Assembly (NCBI GenBank): GCA_007131525.1
Contig: SLQK01000074.1
Location: 1-16,305 of the forward strand
Source: Nitriliruptoraceae bacterium
GTDB lineage: Bacteria > Actinomycetota > Nitriliruptoria > Nitriliruptorales > Nitriliruptoraceae
DNA length: 16,305 nt
Direction: 5' to 3'
A program made the translations under genes and the position numbers. This document shows, piece by piece, positions 1 to 7,947 of the stretch. Numbering within the stretch: position 1 is the stretch's first letter; each line of letters begins with the position of its first letter. Under the pieces are notes generated by a model. The model was not told the DNA's origin. It did not search any database and saw only the letters and a program-made list of their open reading frames with translations.

Positions 1-1703
<1,703 letters not shown>

Positions 1704-1767
1704 GGGCTTCCTCGGGATCCGGCGGTCCCGGCAGGCTACCGACGGCGACCGCGTAGCCTGCCGGGCC
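1704..1767. promoter_or_regulatory. Divergent promoter region with perfect 13-bp inverted repeat
   Basis: The arms are 1727-1739 (cccggcaggctac) and 1753-1765 (gtagcctgccggg), with a 13-nt centre. Each arm carries a TANNNT-type -10 box, TAGCCT: rightward at 1754-1759 and leftward at 1738-1733. The rightward box ends 8 nt before the ATG at 1768, which has no Shine-Dalgarno sequence, so that transcript is probably leaderless. The leftward transcript would have a leader of roughly 20 nt carrying a ribosome site. The two -10 boxes are 15 bp apart, so polymerase probably cannot occupy both promoters at once. The repeat could also be an operator. The promoter calls are motif-based inference. Confidence 0.6.
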
Positions 1768-3534
1768 ATGCACCTGCTGTCGTTGCACGACGTCGCGGCG
1801 TCGGTGGAGGGGCGCACCCTCTTCGCCGGGGCCTCCTTCGGCCTGACCTCCGAGGACCGGGTCGGGGTGGTGGGACCGAACGGCGTGGGCAAGACCACGC
1901 TGCTGCGCATCATCATCGGTGAGCGGGAACCCGACGTCGGCCGGGTGGTCCCCCGCTCGGGGCTGCGGATCGGCTGGCTGCCCCAGGAGGTGGCCCTGCC
2001 CGACGCCTCCGCGGCGGCCATCGTGGCCGAGGGCGACCCCCTGGCCAGGGACGACGAGGTGGCGGCGCTGCTGGCACGGCTCGGGGTCCCCGACGACCTG
2101 CGGGTCGCCCGGGCCTCTGGTGGGCAGCGGCGGCGGGTCGCCCTGGCACGCACCCTGCTGGCACCGACCGATCTGCTCGTGCTGGACGAGCCCACCAACC
2201 ACCTCGACGTCGACACCGTGGACTGGCTCGAGGAGGAGCTGGCCCGCCGCCGCAGCGGGCTCCTGCTGATCACCCACGACCGGTACGTGCTGGAGCGCAG
2301 CGTCAACCGGATGCTGGATCTGGACGCACCGTCAACCGACGAGCCGGCCGAGGTGTGGTGGCACGACGGGACCTACTCCTCGCTGCTGGAGGCCCGGGCG
2401 GAGCGCGCGGCGATCCGCCAGCGCACCACGGCCCGGGCCCGCAACCTCTACACCAAGGAGGTGGCGTGGCTGCGCCGCTCCCCCAAGGCACGCGGCACCA
2501 AGCCGCGCTTCCGGCTGGAGCAGGCCGAGAAGCTGCGACAGGCCGCAAGCGGCGATGCGGAGTTCCAGCCCCTGGAGCTCGGGACCGGTGCGACCCGGCT
2601 CGGCGACGAGGTGGTCACCCTCACCGACGTGTCGCTGACCCGTGGTGACCACCTGGTCCTCGACCACGTCGACCTCGGCATCGGGCCGGGTGAGCGGGTC
2701 GGCATCGTCGGCCCCAACGGCTCGGGCAAGACGACGCTGCTGCACGTGCTCGCCGGCCAGCTCGCTCCGGACGAGGGTCGGGTGAAGGTCGGCCGGACCG
2801 TGCAGCTGGCGGTGTTCGAGCAGCTGGCGACCACGCCGCCCTCGGGCGCGACCGCCCTGGACACGGTGCTGGAGATCGCCGCGCACGTGCCCCTGAAGAA
2901 CGGTGAGCGGCTCCCGGCCCACCGGCTCGCCGAGCGGTTCGGGTTCGACGGCCGCACCCAACGCACCCCCGTGGAGCTGCTGTCCGGTGGCGAGCGCCGC
3001 CGGCTCGCGCTGCTCCACCTGCTGGTGGCCGCACCCAACGTGCTGCTGCTCGACGAGCCGACCAACGACCTCGACCTCGACACCCTGGCCGTGCTCGAGG
3101 ACCACCTCGATGGCTTCGAGGGGACCTTGGTGGTCGCCAGCCACGACCGCTACCTGCTCGACCGGCTCACCGACCGGATCGTCGCCATCGACGGCGGTCG
3201 CCTCACCGAGCACCTGGACTGGGCCGGCTACCGGGAGCGGATGCTGGCGGTGCGGGCGGCCGCCGACCGGGAGGCCGCGGCCCGACCCGCCGCACCGAGC
3301 GACTCCGCCAGGGACAACGCCCAGCGCCAGGCGGACCGGCGTCGGGCACGGCAGCTCGAGCAGCGTCTGGCCCGCCTCCAGCAGCAGCGGGAGCGACTGG
3401 TCGGCCAGATGGTGACGGCCGCCCCTGCTCCGGAGCGACTGATGGCCCTCCAGGAGGAGCTCACGATGGTCGATGCTGACATCGACCGCACCGAGGACGC
3501 GTGGCTCGAGGTCGCCGTCGACGATGACCTCTGA
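1768..3534 (+). CDS. ABC-F family ATPase, Uup-like
   Basis: This is a soluble tandem ABC ATPase of 588 residues. Domain 1 has Walker A GPNGVGKTT (36-44), a Q-loop near IGWLPQE (68-74), signature ASGGQRRR (116-123) and Walker B LLVLDEPTNHLDVDT (136-150). The linker (about 205-260) contains WLRRSPKARGTKPRFRLEQA, typical of Uup-type ABC-F proteins. Domain 2 has GPNGSGKTT (315-323), LLSGGERRR (404-412) and LLLDEPTNDLDLDT (426-439). Residues 515-580 form a charged, glutamine-rich coiled coil like the Uup C-terminal domain, which in Uup binds DNA or branched structures. Both catalytic glutamates are present. The first signature starts with Ala instead of Leu, and domain 1 is short, with only about 75 residues between Walker A and the signature and no room for an arm insertion. 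The ATG at 1768 is chosen because the homology begins there. Family assignment is firm; the cellular role is inferred. Confidence 0.95.
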   Translation: MHLLSLHDVAASVEGRTLFAGASFGLTSEDRVGVVGPNGVGKTTLLRIIIGEREPDVGRVVPRSGLRIGWLPQEVALPDASAAAIVAEGDPLARDDEVAALLARLGVPDDLRVARASGGQRRRVALARTLLAPTDLLVLDEPTNHLDVDTVDWLEEELARRRSGLLLITHDRYVLERSVNRMLDLDAPSTDEPAEVWWHDGTYSSLLEARAERAAIRQRTTARARNLYTKEVAWLRRSPKARGTKPRFRLEQAEKLRQAASGDAEFQPLELGTGATRLGDEVVTLTDVSLTRGDHLVLDHVDLGIGPGERVGIVGPNGSGKTTLLHVLAGQLAPDEGRVKVGRTVQLAVFEQLATTPPSGATALDTVLEIAAHVPLKNGERLPAHRLAERFGFDGRTQRTPVELLSGGERRRLALLHLLVAAPNVLLLDEPTNDLDLDTLAVLEDHLDGFEGTLVVASHDRYLLDRLTDRIVAIDGGRLTEHLDWAGYRERMLAVRAAADREAAARPAAPSDSARDNAQRQADRRRARQLEQRLARLQQQRERLVGQMVTAAPAPERLMALQEELTMVDADIDRTEDAWLEVAVDDDL

Positions 3535-3562
3535 CTCGTGCGCCGCGCGCGTGGCCGCAGGG

Positions 3563-3568
3563 TACGGT
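3563..3568 (+). promoter_or_regulatory. Candidate -10 box of the first sigma gene
   Basis: TACGGT fits the actinobacterial TANNNT -10 pattern and would start transcription near 3575, giving a leader of about 70 nt before the GTG at 3646. I see no convincing -35 hexamer. The 111-bp gap after the ABC-F stop holds no other recognisable feature. Confidence 0.35.
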
Positions 3569-3645
3569 TGGCGGTCGGCGGAGGACCTGCGTCGCAGCGC
3601 TCCGCGTCGTCGAGTGGTCCGAGCCGACCTGACCGGGAGGAGCGG

Positions 3646-4806
3646 GTGTCCAAGGACACGTTGCAGACCGACGTACGGGAGCGTGCCGGCCTCGGCGAAC
3701 TCCTCACGCGCGGCGCCGAGCGGGGCTACGTGACCCTGTCGGAGATCCATGACCTCCACGACCCGATCCAGGATCCCGCGGACTGGCCGGAGGAGGTCGC
3801 CACCGAGGTGCGCGACCGGGGCATCGAGGTGGTCGACGACCTCACCGAGGATGCCGCGCCTGCTCCGGCGGAGTCGGCCACCAGCGGGTCCACCACCGAT
3901 GGTGTTCGCCAGTACCTCAACGCCATCGGTCGGGTCGAACTGCTGACCGCCGAGGAGGAGGTCGACCTCGCCAAGCGCTACCACGCCGGGGTCGCGGCCC
4001 GCGCGCTGCGGGTCGACCAACAGCGCGTCGGGACCCCCGCACGGCGCGGCCGGCTCGAACAGATCATCGACGAGGGCGACCGGGCCCAGGAACGTCTCGT
4101 CACCGCCAACCTTCGCCTGGTGGTCTCGATCGCCCGCCGCTACCTCGGCCGCGGGCTGTCGCTGCTCGAGCTGGTCCAGGAGGGCAACCTCGGGCTGATG
4201 CGCGGCGTGGAGAAGTTCGACCACACCAAGGGCTACAAGTTCTCGACCTACGCCACCTGGTGGATCCGACAGGCACTGACCCGCGGGACGGCGAACAAGG
4301 CCCGCTCCGTGCGGCTACCGGTGCACGTCCACGAGCTGGTGGCCAAGGTGCGTCGCGCAGAGTTCGAACTCCTGCAGGTGCTGGGTCGCGACCCGACCGA
4401 CAGCGAGGTGGCCGAGACCCTCGGCATCAGCACCGACCGGCTGCTGGAGCTGCGGCTGGCGGGTCGGGAGATCACCTCGCTGGACCGCACCGTCGGGGAG
4501 GACGGCGACACCACCCTGGGCGAGCTCGTCCAGGACGACGACGCTCCGGACCCGGAGCTGTGCGCCACGACCGAGCTGGCCCGCCTCGAGCTGCTCGCGA
4601 CCCTTGAGGAGCTGCACGAGCGCGAGCGGGGCGTGCTGGAGCTGCGCTACGGGCTCACCGGGGGCGAGCCGGCGACGCTGGAGGAGATCGGCGAGCGCTA
4701 CGGGGTGACCCGCGAGCGGATCCGCCAGATCGAGAAGAACGTGCTCGCCAAGCTCCGCCACCCCGCCCACGCCCAGCGGTTGCGCTCGCTCGCCGACGAG
4801 CACTGA
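3646..4806 (+). CDS. RNA polymerase sigma factor, sigma-70 family (RpoD/SigA-like), paralogue 1
   Basis: A 386-residue sigma-70 factor that would direct RNA polymerase to promoters. Region 1.1-like: ELLTRGAERGYVTLSEI (18-34) through GIEVVDDL (59-66). Region 1.2: VRQYLNAIGRVELLTAEEEV (87-106). Region 2: ANLRLVVSIARRYLGRG (154-170), LVQEGNLGLMRGVEKFD (176-192) and KGYKFSTYATWWIRQALTRG (195-214). Region 3 follows with LPVHVHELVAKV (224-235). Region 4 (about 316-380) ends in the -35 recognition helix YGVTRERIRQIEK (352-364). The non-conserved region is short and there is no long acidic N-terminus like that of Streptomyces HrdB, so it may be a group 2 factor. The GTG at 3646 has gggagg five bases upstream. 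The frame is open back to 3538, but no good start or homology lies there. It is paralogous to the sigma gene at 13595-14731. Confidence 0.95.
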   Translation: MSKDTLQTDVRERAGLGELLTRGAERGYVTLSEIHDLHDPIQDPADWPEEVATEVRDRGIEVVDDLTEDAAPAPAESATSGSTTDGVRQYLNAIGRVELLTAEEEVDLAKRYHAGVAARALRVDQQRVGTPARRGRLEQIIDEGDRAQERLVTANLRLVVSIARRYLGRGLSLLELVQEGNLGLMRGVEKFDHTKGYKFSTYATWWIRQALTRGTANKARSVRLPVHVHELVAKVRRAEFELLQVLGRDPTDSEVAETLGISTDRLLELRLAGREITSLDRTVGEDGDTTLGELVQDDDAPDPELCATTELARLELLATLEELHERERGVLELRYGLTGGEPATLEEIGERYGVTRERIRQIEKNVLAKLRHPAHAQRLRSLADEH

Positions 4807-4834
4807 CCACGGCGGCCGGGACCGGCGGGTAGCC

Positions 4835-4856
4835 CCGGGCAGGTGGCTGGGCCCGG
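4835..4856 (+). terminator. Possible GC hairpin terminator after sigma gene 1
   Basis: A 6-bp stem, ccgggc (4835-4840) with gcccgg (4851-4856), has a 10-nt loop and lies 29 bp after the stop. There is no T-tract, which is common in high-GC Actinomycetota, so this is weak evidence. Confidence 0.25.
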
Positions 4857-4894
4857 ACCGGCGGTGCGGTCGGACCGGCGGTGCGGTCGGACCG
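4855..4894. repeat. Tandem 17-bp direct repeat
   Basis: Two perfect copies of ggaccggcggtgcggtc occupy 4855-4871 and 4872-4888. A third copy is cut to its first six bases, at 4889-4894. The repeat is noncoding and lies between sigma gene 1 and the transglycosylase. It could be iterated protein-binding sites or simple slippage. Confidence 0.85.
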
Positions 4895-4915
4895 AGCGCG
4901 CGCTCCCGCGCGGGG

Positions 4916-4993
4916 GTGCAGGTGGGGCGCTGACGTGCCGATGGTCCTTCTGACGGGCCACCACCGGCCCGCGGAAGCGGGAGCCACCTGCAC
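4916..4993 (+). promoter_or_regulatory. Structured leader before the transglycosylase, candidate RNA switch
   Basis: A perfect 10-bp closing stem pairs gtgcaggtgg (4916-4925) with ccacctgcac (4984-4993), which directly abuts the ATG. Inside are three 5-bp hairpins: 4926-4939 (loop TGAC, one G-U pair), 4943-4959 (loop TTCTGAC, one G-U pair) and 4968-4981 (cccgc, GGAA tetraloop, gcggg). The ribosome site gggag (4979-4983) falls in the last stem. An alternative hairpin, gggcc (4955-4959) with ggccc (4966-4970), would break the second and third hairpins and expose that site. Pairings are read from the sequence; regulatory function is inference. It does not match any riboswitch consensus I know. 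Confidence 0.4.
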
Positions 4994-6250
4994 ATGGCAC
5001 GGACCACCGGCGTCAGCCACAGCTGGCTGTGGCTGGTGATCGCTGCGCTGCTCGTGGCCACCGCACCGGCGGCGCGGGCCGACGACGACCTCATCCGCAG
5101 CCGCGCGCGGCTCGGCGAGGCGGAGCGCTCCCTCGAGCAGCTGCAGCGCGAGGTCCGCGACGTGGTCGAGGAGGTCTCGGCGCTGGACACGAGCCTCCAG
5201 CGAGCGAGCGCCGAGCTCGCAGCGCTCGAGTCGGACCTCGAGCTGGCCCAGCGCGACCATCGTGCCGCCCGCGAGCAGGTCGAGCACACCCGCGCCGAGG
5301 TGGTCGACCGGGACGCGGCGCTGACGGCGGCACTGACCGCCTGGTCCGATGGCCGGGATCGCCTCGCCGACCAGGCCGTCCACGCCTACAAGCACGGCGT
5401 CGGCATGGGCGGGGACGTCCTCGTCCGGGGTGTGGTCGGGGCCCGGGACTGGCACGAGGTCGCGGTCACTCTGGAAACGGTGGCCCGTCTCGCCAGCGCG
5501 GAGCGGGTGGCGATCGACACCGGTGCCGAGCAGGCACGCCAGCTGGCCGGCCTGCGGGCCGCCGCCGATGAGGCCCGCACGGCGGCGATCGCCGCGGAGC
5601 GGACCGCCGCGAGCGAGGCCGAACGGGTCGCCACCCTGACCGAGGCCACCGCCGCCACGGTCGAGCGCATCGCCGAGGACCGGATCCAGCGCACGGCGGC
5701 GCTCGAACGGCTCGAGGACGACGTCGCGGCCCGGGAGGTGCTGGTGGCCGAACTGGAGGCGACCATCGCCCGGCTCGAGCTGTCGGCCCAGCGGGTGTTC
5801 GTCCCCGTCCAGGTCGACCTCGACCCCTTCGGCCCGCCGCCGGCCTGGGCCGACGGGCTCCCCGGGCAGGGGCCGCGCTGGGCCGCCGCGATCGACGCGA
5901 CGGCCGCCCGCCACGGGCTGGACGGCCGCCTGTTCGCGGCGCTGGTGTGGTCCGAGTCGGGCTTCTCACCGGGCGTGGTCTCCCACGCCGGCGCCCTCGG
6001 CCTCGCGCAGCTGATGCCCGGGACGGCCCGGGGGCTGGGCGTCGACCCCCGGGACCCGCTGCAGAACCTGGAGGGTGGGGCCCGCTACCTCAGGACCCAG
6101 CTCGACGCCTTCGGCCGGGTCGACCTGGCCCTGGCGGCCTACAACGCCGGGCCGGGCCGGGTCCGCAGCGCGGGCGGGATCCCGAACATCGTGGAGACCC
6201 AGGTCTACGTCACCCGGGTCCTGGAGCGCTACGAACGGCTCGGTGGCTGA
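4994..6250 (+). CDS. Secreted coiled-coil peptidoglycan hydrolase with SLT lytic transglycosylase domain
   Basis: A 418-residue exported cell-wall enzyme. Residues 1-29 form a Sec signal peptide: the hydrophobic core WLWLVIAALLVATA is followed by an APAARA cleavage site before Asp30. Residues 31-125 and 160-265 are long Ala/Glu/Arg-rich coiled coils separated by a small segment, an arrangement like the N-terminal regions of PcsB, EnvC and CwlO-type hydrolases that dock on FtsEX. Residues 295-418 are an SLT (family 1 lytic transglycosylase) domain: catalytic Glu321 in WSESGFSP, GALGLAQLMPGTA (333-345) and AYNAGPGRV (382-390). Such enzymes cleave the MurNAc-GlcNAc bond with anhydro-sugar formation. 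The ATG at 4994 is preceded by gggag and a possible structured leader. Catalysis is well supported; control by FtsEX is inferred from the coiled coil only, as no ftsE or ftsX gene is in view. Confidence 0.93.
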   Translation: MARTTGVSHSWLWLVIAALLVATAPAARADDDLIRSRARLGEAERSLEQLQREVRDVVEEVSALDTSLQRASAELAALESDLELAQRDHRAAREQVEHTRAEVVDRDAALTAALTAWSDGRDRLADQAVHAYKHGVGMGGDVLVRGVVGARDWHEVAVTLETVARLASAERVAIDTGAEQARQLAGLRAAADEARTAAIAAERTAASEAERVATLTEATAATVERIAEDRIQRTAALERLEDDVAAREVLVAELEATIARLELSAQRVFVPVQVDLDPFGPPPAWADGLPGQGPRWAAAIDATAARHGLDGRLFAALVWSESGFSPGVVSHAGALGLAQLMPGTARGLGVDPRDPLQNLEGGARYLRTQLDAFGRVDLALAAYNAGPGRVRSAGGIPNIVETQVYVTRVLERYERLGG

Positions 6251-6273
6251 CCTGCTCGCACAACGGGCCGACG

Positions 6274-6303
6274 ATCACACCACCCGGCATCACACCACCC
6301 GGC
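6274..6303. repeat. Tandem 15-bp repeat across the DUF2087 stop codon
   Basis: Two perfect copies of atcacaccacccggc lie at 6274-6288 and 6289-6303. The second copy contains the TGA stop of the leftward DUF2087 gene, and the first repeats the same final codons and stop just beyond it. The rest of the 39-bp gap after the transglycosylase stop shows no clear terminator. Confidence 0.85.
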
Positions 6304-6829
6304 CACCGGCCCGCCAGTACTCCCCCGCCGCCCGGTCGAGGTAGCCCTCGTCGACCAGGGCCCGCCGCAGGGTGGCGTGGTCGTCGTGGAACCGTCGGAG
6401 CAGACCGGTGACCTCGACCTCCGGGTAGCGCACCCCGGGCTCGAACTCCAGCGCCAAGCGCTCGAGCACCACCAGCCGCTTGTGGCGCTGCGCCGGCAGC
6501 TCGATGAGACGGTCACCCCGGAAGAACCGGGCCAGCACCTCGGTCTCCTCGGCGGTCATGCCGAAGCCGACCCGTGGGCTGGCCGGTGCGCTGCGCGGCA
6601 GGGTCCGGGCCACCGCCCGCCAGGCCCCGACGTCGAGGTGGTAGGCCCCGTCGGCCGCGGTGACCAGGCCGGCCTGCACCAGGGGTGCGAGGGTCCGCAG
6701 CACCTCCTCGGTGGTGGTGTCGTGGCGCGCCGCCAGCTCGGTGCTGGTGCGGGCCCGCTCCACCACGTCACCGACCACCGCCAGGCGCAGGGGGTCGAGG
6801 AGCAGGCGCAGCAGGTCGAGGGGGTCCAT
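6290..6829 (-). CDS. Winged-helix DUF2087 domain protein, putative transcriptional regulator
   Basis: A 179-residue soluble protein. Residues 1-68 look like an ArsR-type winged helix: LLRLLLDPLRLAVVGDVV, then STELAARHDTTTEEVLRTL as helix-turn-helix, then a wing around GAYHLD. Residues 95-175 match DUF2087 (PF09860): VLARFFRGDRLIELPAQRHK (98-117), RLVVLERLALEFEPG (118-132), LLRRFHDDHATLRRALVDEG (143-162) and the terminal GEYWR. The domain's function is unknown; fusion to a DNA-binding head suggests a regulator, possibly of the divergent transporter. The ATG at 6829 has no Shine-Dalgarno sequence but sits 7 nt after a TACCCC box, so it may be leaderless. A longer upstream open frame would overlap the transporter gene and its extension has no protein character. 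Confidence 0.88.
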   Translation of the reverse strand: MDPLDLLRLLLDPLRLAVVGDVVERARTSTELAARHDTTTEEVLRTLAPLVQAGLVTAADGAYHLDVGAWRAVARTLPRSAPASPRVGFGMTAEETEVLARFFRGDRLIELPAQRHKRLVVLERLALEFEPGVRYPEVEVTGLLRRFHDDHATLRRALVDEGYLDRAAGEYWRAGGRVV

Positions 6830-6836
6830 GCCGCCA

Positions 6837-6858
6837 GGGGTACCCGACCCGGTACCGT
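6837..6858. promoter_or_regulatory. Divergent promoter, DUF2087 gene and EamA transporter
   Basis: The leftward box TACCCC (6842-6837) ends 7 nt before the DUF2087 ATG. The rightward box TACCGT (6853-6858) would start a transcript near 6866, ahead of the ATG at 6898. Two ggtacc palindromes (6839-6844 and 6851-6856) sit over these boxes, 12 bp centre to centre, and could be a regulator site. This is motif-based only. Confidence 0.4.
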
Positions 6859-6897
6859 CCCGCCGCCCTCGACCGCGACCGTCCGAGCGAGGTCCCC

Positions 6898-7947
6898 ATG
6901 CCCGCCACCGTCCCCGGCGAGAGCCTGTCGCGGCCGGCGACGGTGCTGGCGCTGGTCGTCGGCATGGTCGCCGTGTCGACCGCAGCGGTCCTGGCGCGCT
7001 TCGCCATGGGTGACACCCCCGGCATCGTGCAGGCCGGGGAAGGGGCGGCCCCGGCCCTCGCGATCGCCTTCTGGCGGACCACGCTCGGCTCCCTGGCACT
7101 CGCGCCGGCGGCCTGGCGCGCCCAGCGCCGCGCGGCCCGACCCCTGACGCGGCAGCGCCAGCGGCAGCTAGCGGCGGCTGGGACCGCACTGGCCCTGCAC
7201 TTCGTCCTGTTCCAGGGAGCCCTGACCCTGACGAGCGTGGCGTCCACCGTCACCCTCACCACGATGTCGCCGCTGTTCGTCGCCCTCGGTGGGTGGCTGC
7301 TGCTGGGCGAGCGGACCAGCCGGCGGGCCTGGATCGGCATCGCCGTGACGGTGGTGGGAGCGCTCGTGATCGGCTTCGGCGACGCCACCGCCACGGCCAT
7401 GGGCTCCGGGGCGCTGCTCGGCGACGCGATGGCGCTCGGGGCGGCGCTCGGCGGCAGCGCCTACCTGCTCGCCGGCCGGGCGGCACGCCGCGACACCGCG
7501 ACCAGCACCTACGCGTCGATCGTCTACGGCTGGGCCGGCGTGCTGCTGCTGCCGGTCTGCCTGGTGACCGGCACCACCCTGACCGGCTTCGACACCGTGA
7601 CCTGGCTGGCCATCGCCGGCATCGTCATCGGCCCCCAACTGCTCGGACACACGGTGTTCAACCTGCTGCTCGCGACGCTGCCGGCCACCACCGTCGCGAT
7701 CGCGATCCTGGCCGAGCCGGTCGGCGCCGGGCTGCTGGCCTGGCTGCTGCTGGACGAGCTACCGGCCCCGCTGTTCGCCCTCGGGGCACCGCTGGTGCTG
7801 CTCGGGGTCGCGGTCGTGATCCGCAGCACCGCCAGCAGCACCAGCAGCACCGCCAGCAGCACCGGCGGTACCACCACCGACGGTGCCGGGTCGACGGTCA
7901 GAAGACGAGCGGGAGGCTCGGACGATCCTCGACGACCCCGACGATAG
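6898..7947 (+). CDS. EamA/DMT superfamily transporter
   Basis: A 349-residue inner-membrane protein with about ten hydrophobic helices (near 14-34, 52-72, 91-110, 115-137, 144-160, 171-192, 204-222, 234-254, 262-284 and 289-308), arranged as two EamA repeats. Family hallmarks are AFWRTTLGSLALAP (57-70), TVTLTTMSPLFVALGGWLLL (117-136) followed by GERTS (137-141), and LAEPVGAGLLAWLLLDE (271-287) in the second repeat. Family members export amino acids, metabolites or drugs; the substrate cannot be read from the sequence. Residues 310-349 are a hydrophilic Ser/Thr then Arg-rich tail encoded partly by a 21-bp-period repeat. The ATG at 6898 follows a weak gcgagg site. The 3' end overlaps the oppositely oriented next gene by 50 bp. 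Confidence 0.93.
   Translation: MPATVPGESLSRPATVLALVVGMVAVSTAAVLARFAMGDTPGIVQAGEGAAPALAIAFWRTTLGSLALAPAAWRAQRRAARPLTRQRQRQLAAAGTALALHFVLFQGALTLTSVASTVTLTTMSPLFVALGGWLLLGERTSRRAWIGIAVTVVGALVIGFGDATATAMGSGALLGDAMALGAALGGSAYLLAGRAARRDTATSTYASIVYGWAGVLLLPVCLVTGTTLTGFDTVTWLAIAGIVIGPQLLGHTVFNLLLATLPATTVAIAILAEPVGAGLLAWLLLDELPAPLFALGAPLVLLGVAVVIRSTASSTSSTASSTGGTTTDGAGSTVRRRAGGSDDPRRPRR
7825..7863. repeat. 21-bp-period repeat in the transporter C-terminus
   Basis: The 18-bp string agcaccgccagcagcacc occurs at 7825-7842 and again at 7846-7863, offset by 21 bp. It encodes the low-complexity STASSTSSTASST stretch just after the last membrane helix. It is probably a slippage product. Confidence 0.85.

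Larger units (their letters stand above)
4807..4915. other. Intergenic spacer after sigma gene 1
   Basis: No gene is visible. It contains a short GC hairpin (4835-4856), a tandem 17-bp repeat (4855-4894), a 12-bp palindrome gagcgcgcgctc beginning at 4894, and a weak -10-like TAGCCC at 4830-4835. If that box is used, the transglycosylase mRNA would have a leader of about 150 nt. Confidence 0.5.

Noticed and set aside
3538..3645. N-terminal extension of sigma gene 1
   Set aside because: The frame is open but begins right after the previous stop, crosses a likely -10 box and has no sigma homology. The GTG at 3646 has a good ribosome site.
2332..4224. Long leftward open frame of 630 codons
   Set aside because: It lies antisense to the Uup-like and first sigma genes, which have clear family motifs. 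Its translation is a high-GC shadow without domains.
4916..4993. ydaO-type c-di-AMP riboswitch
   Set aside because: The gene context fits, but the conserved ydaO sequence blocks I remember are not found. Only a generic structured leader is claimed.
4315..5914. Leftward open frames of 324 and 419 codons
   Set aside because: They are antisense to sigma gene 1 and the transglycosylase, and their composition mirrors the sense codons.
6839..6856. Paired ggtacc sites as a mobile-element end
   Set aside because: There is no transposase, target duplication or terminal repeat nearby. A regulatory reading is simpler.
7825..7863. CRISPR-like spaced repeat
   Set aside because: It is two 18-bp copies with a 3-bp gap inside a coding region, so it is a codon microsatellite.
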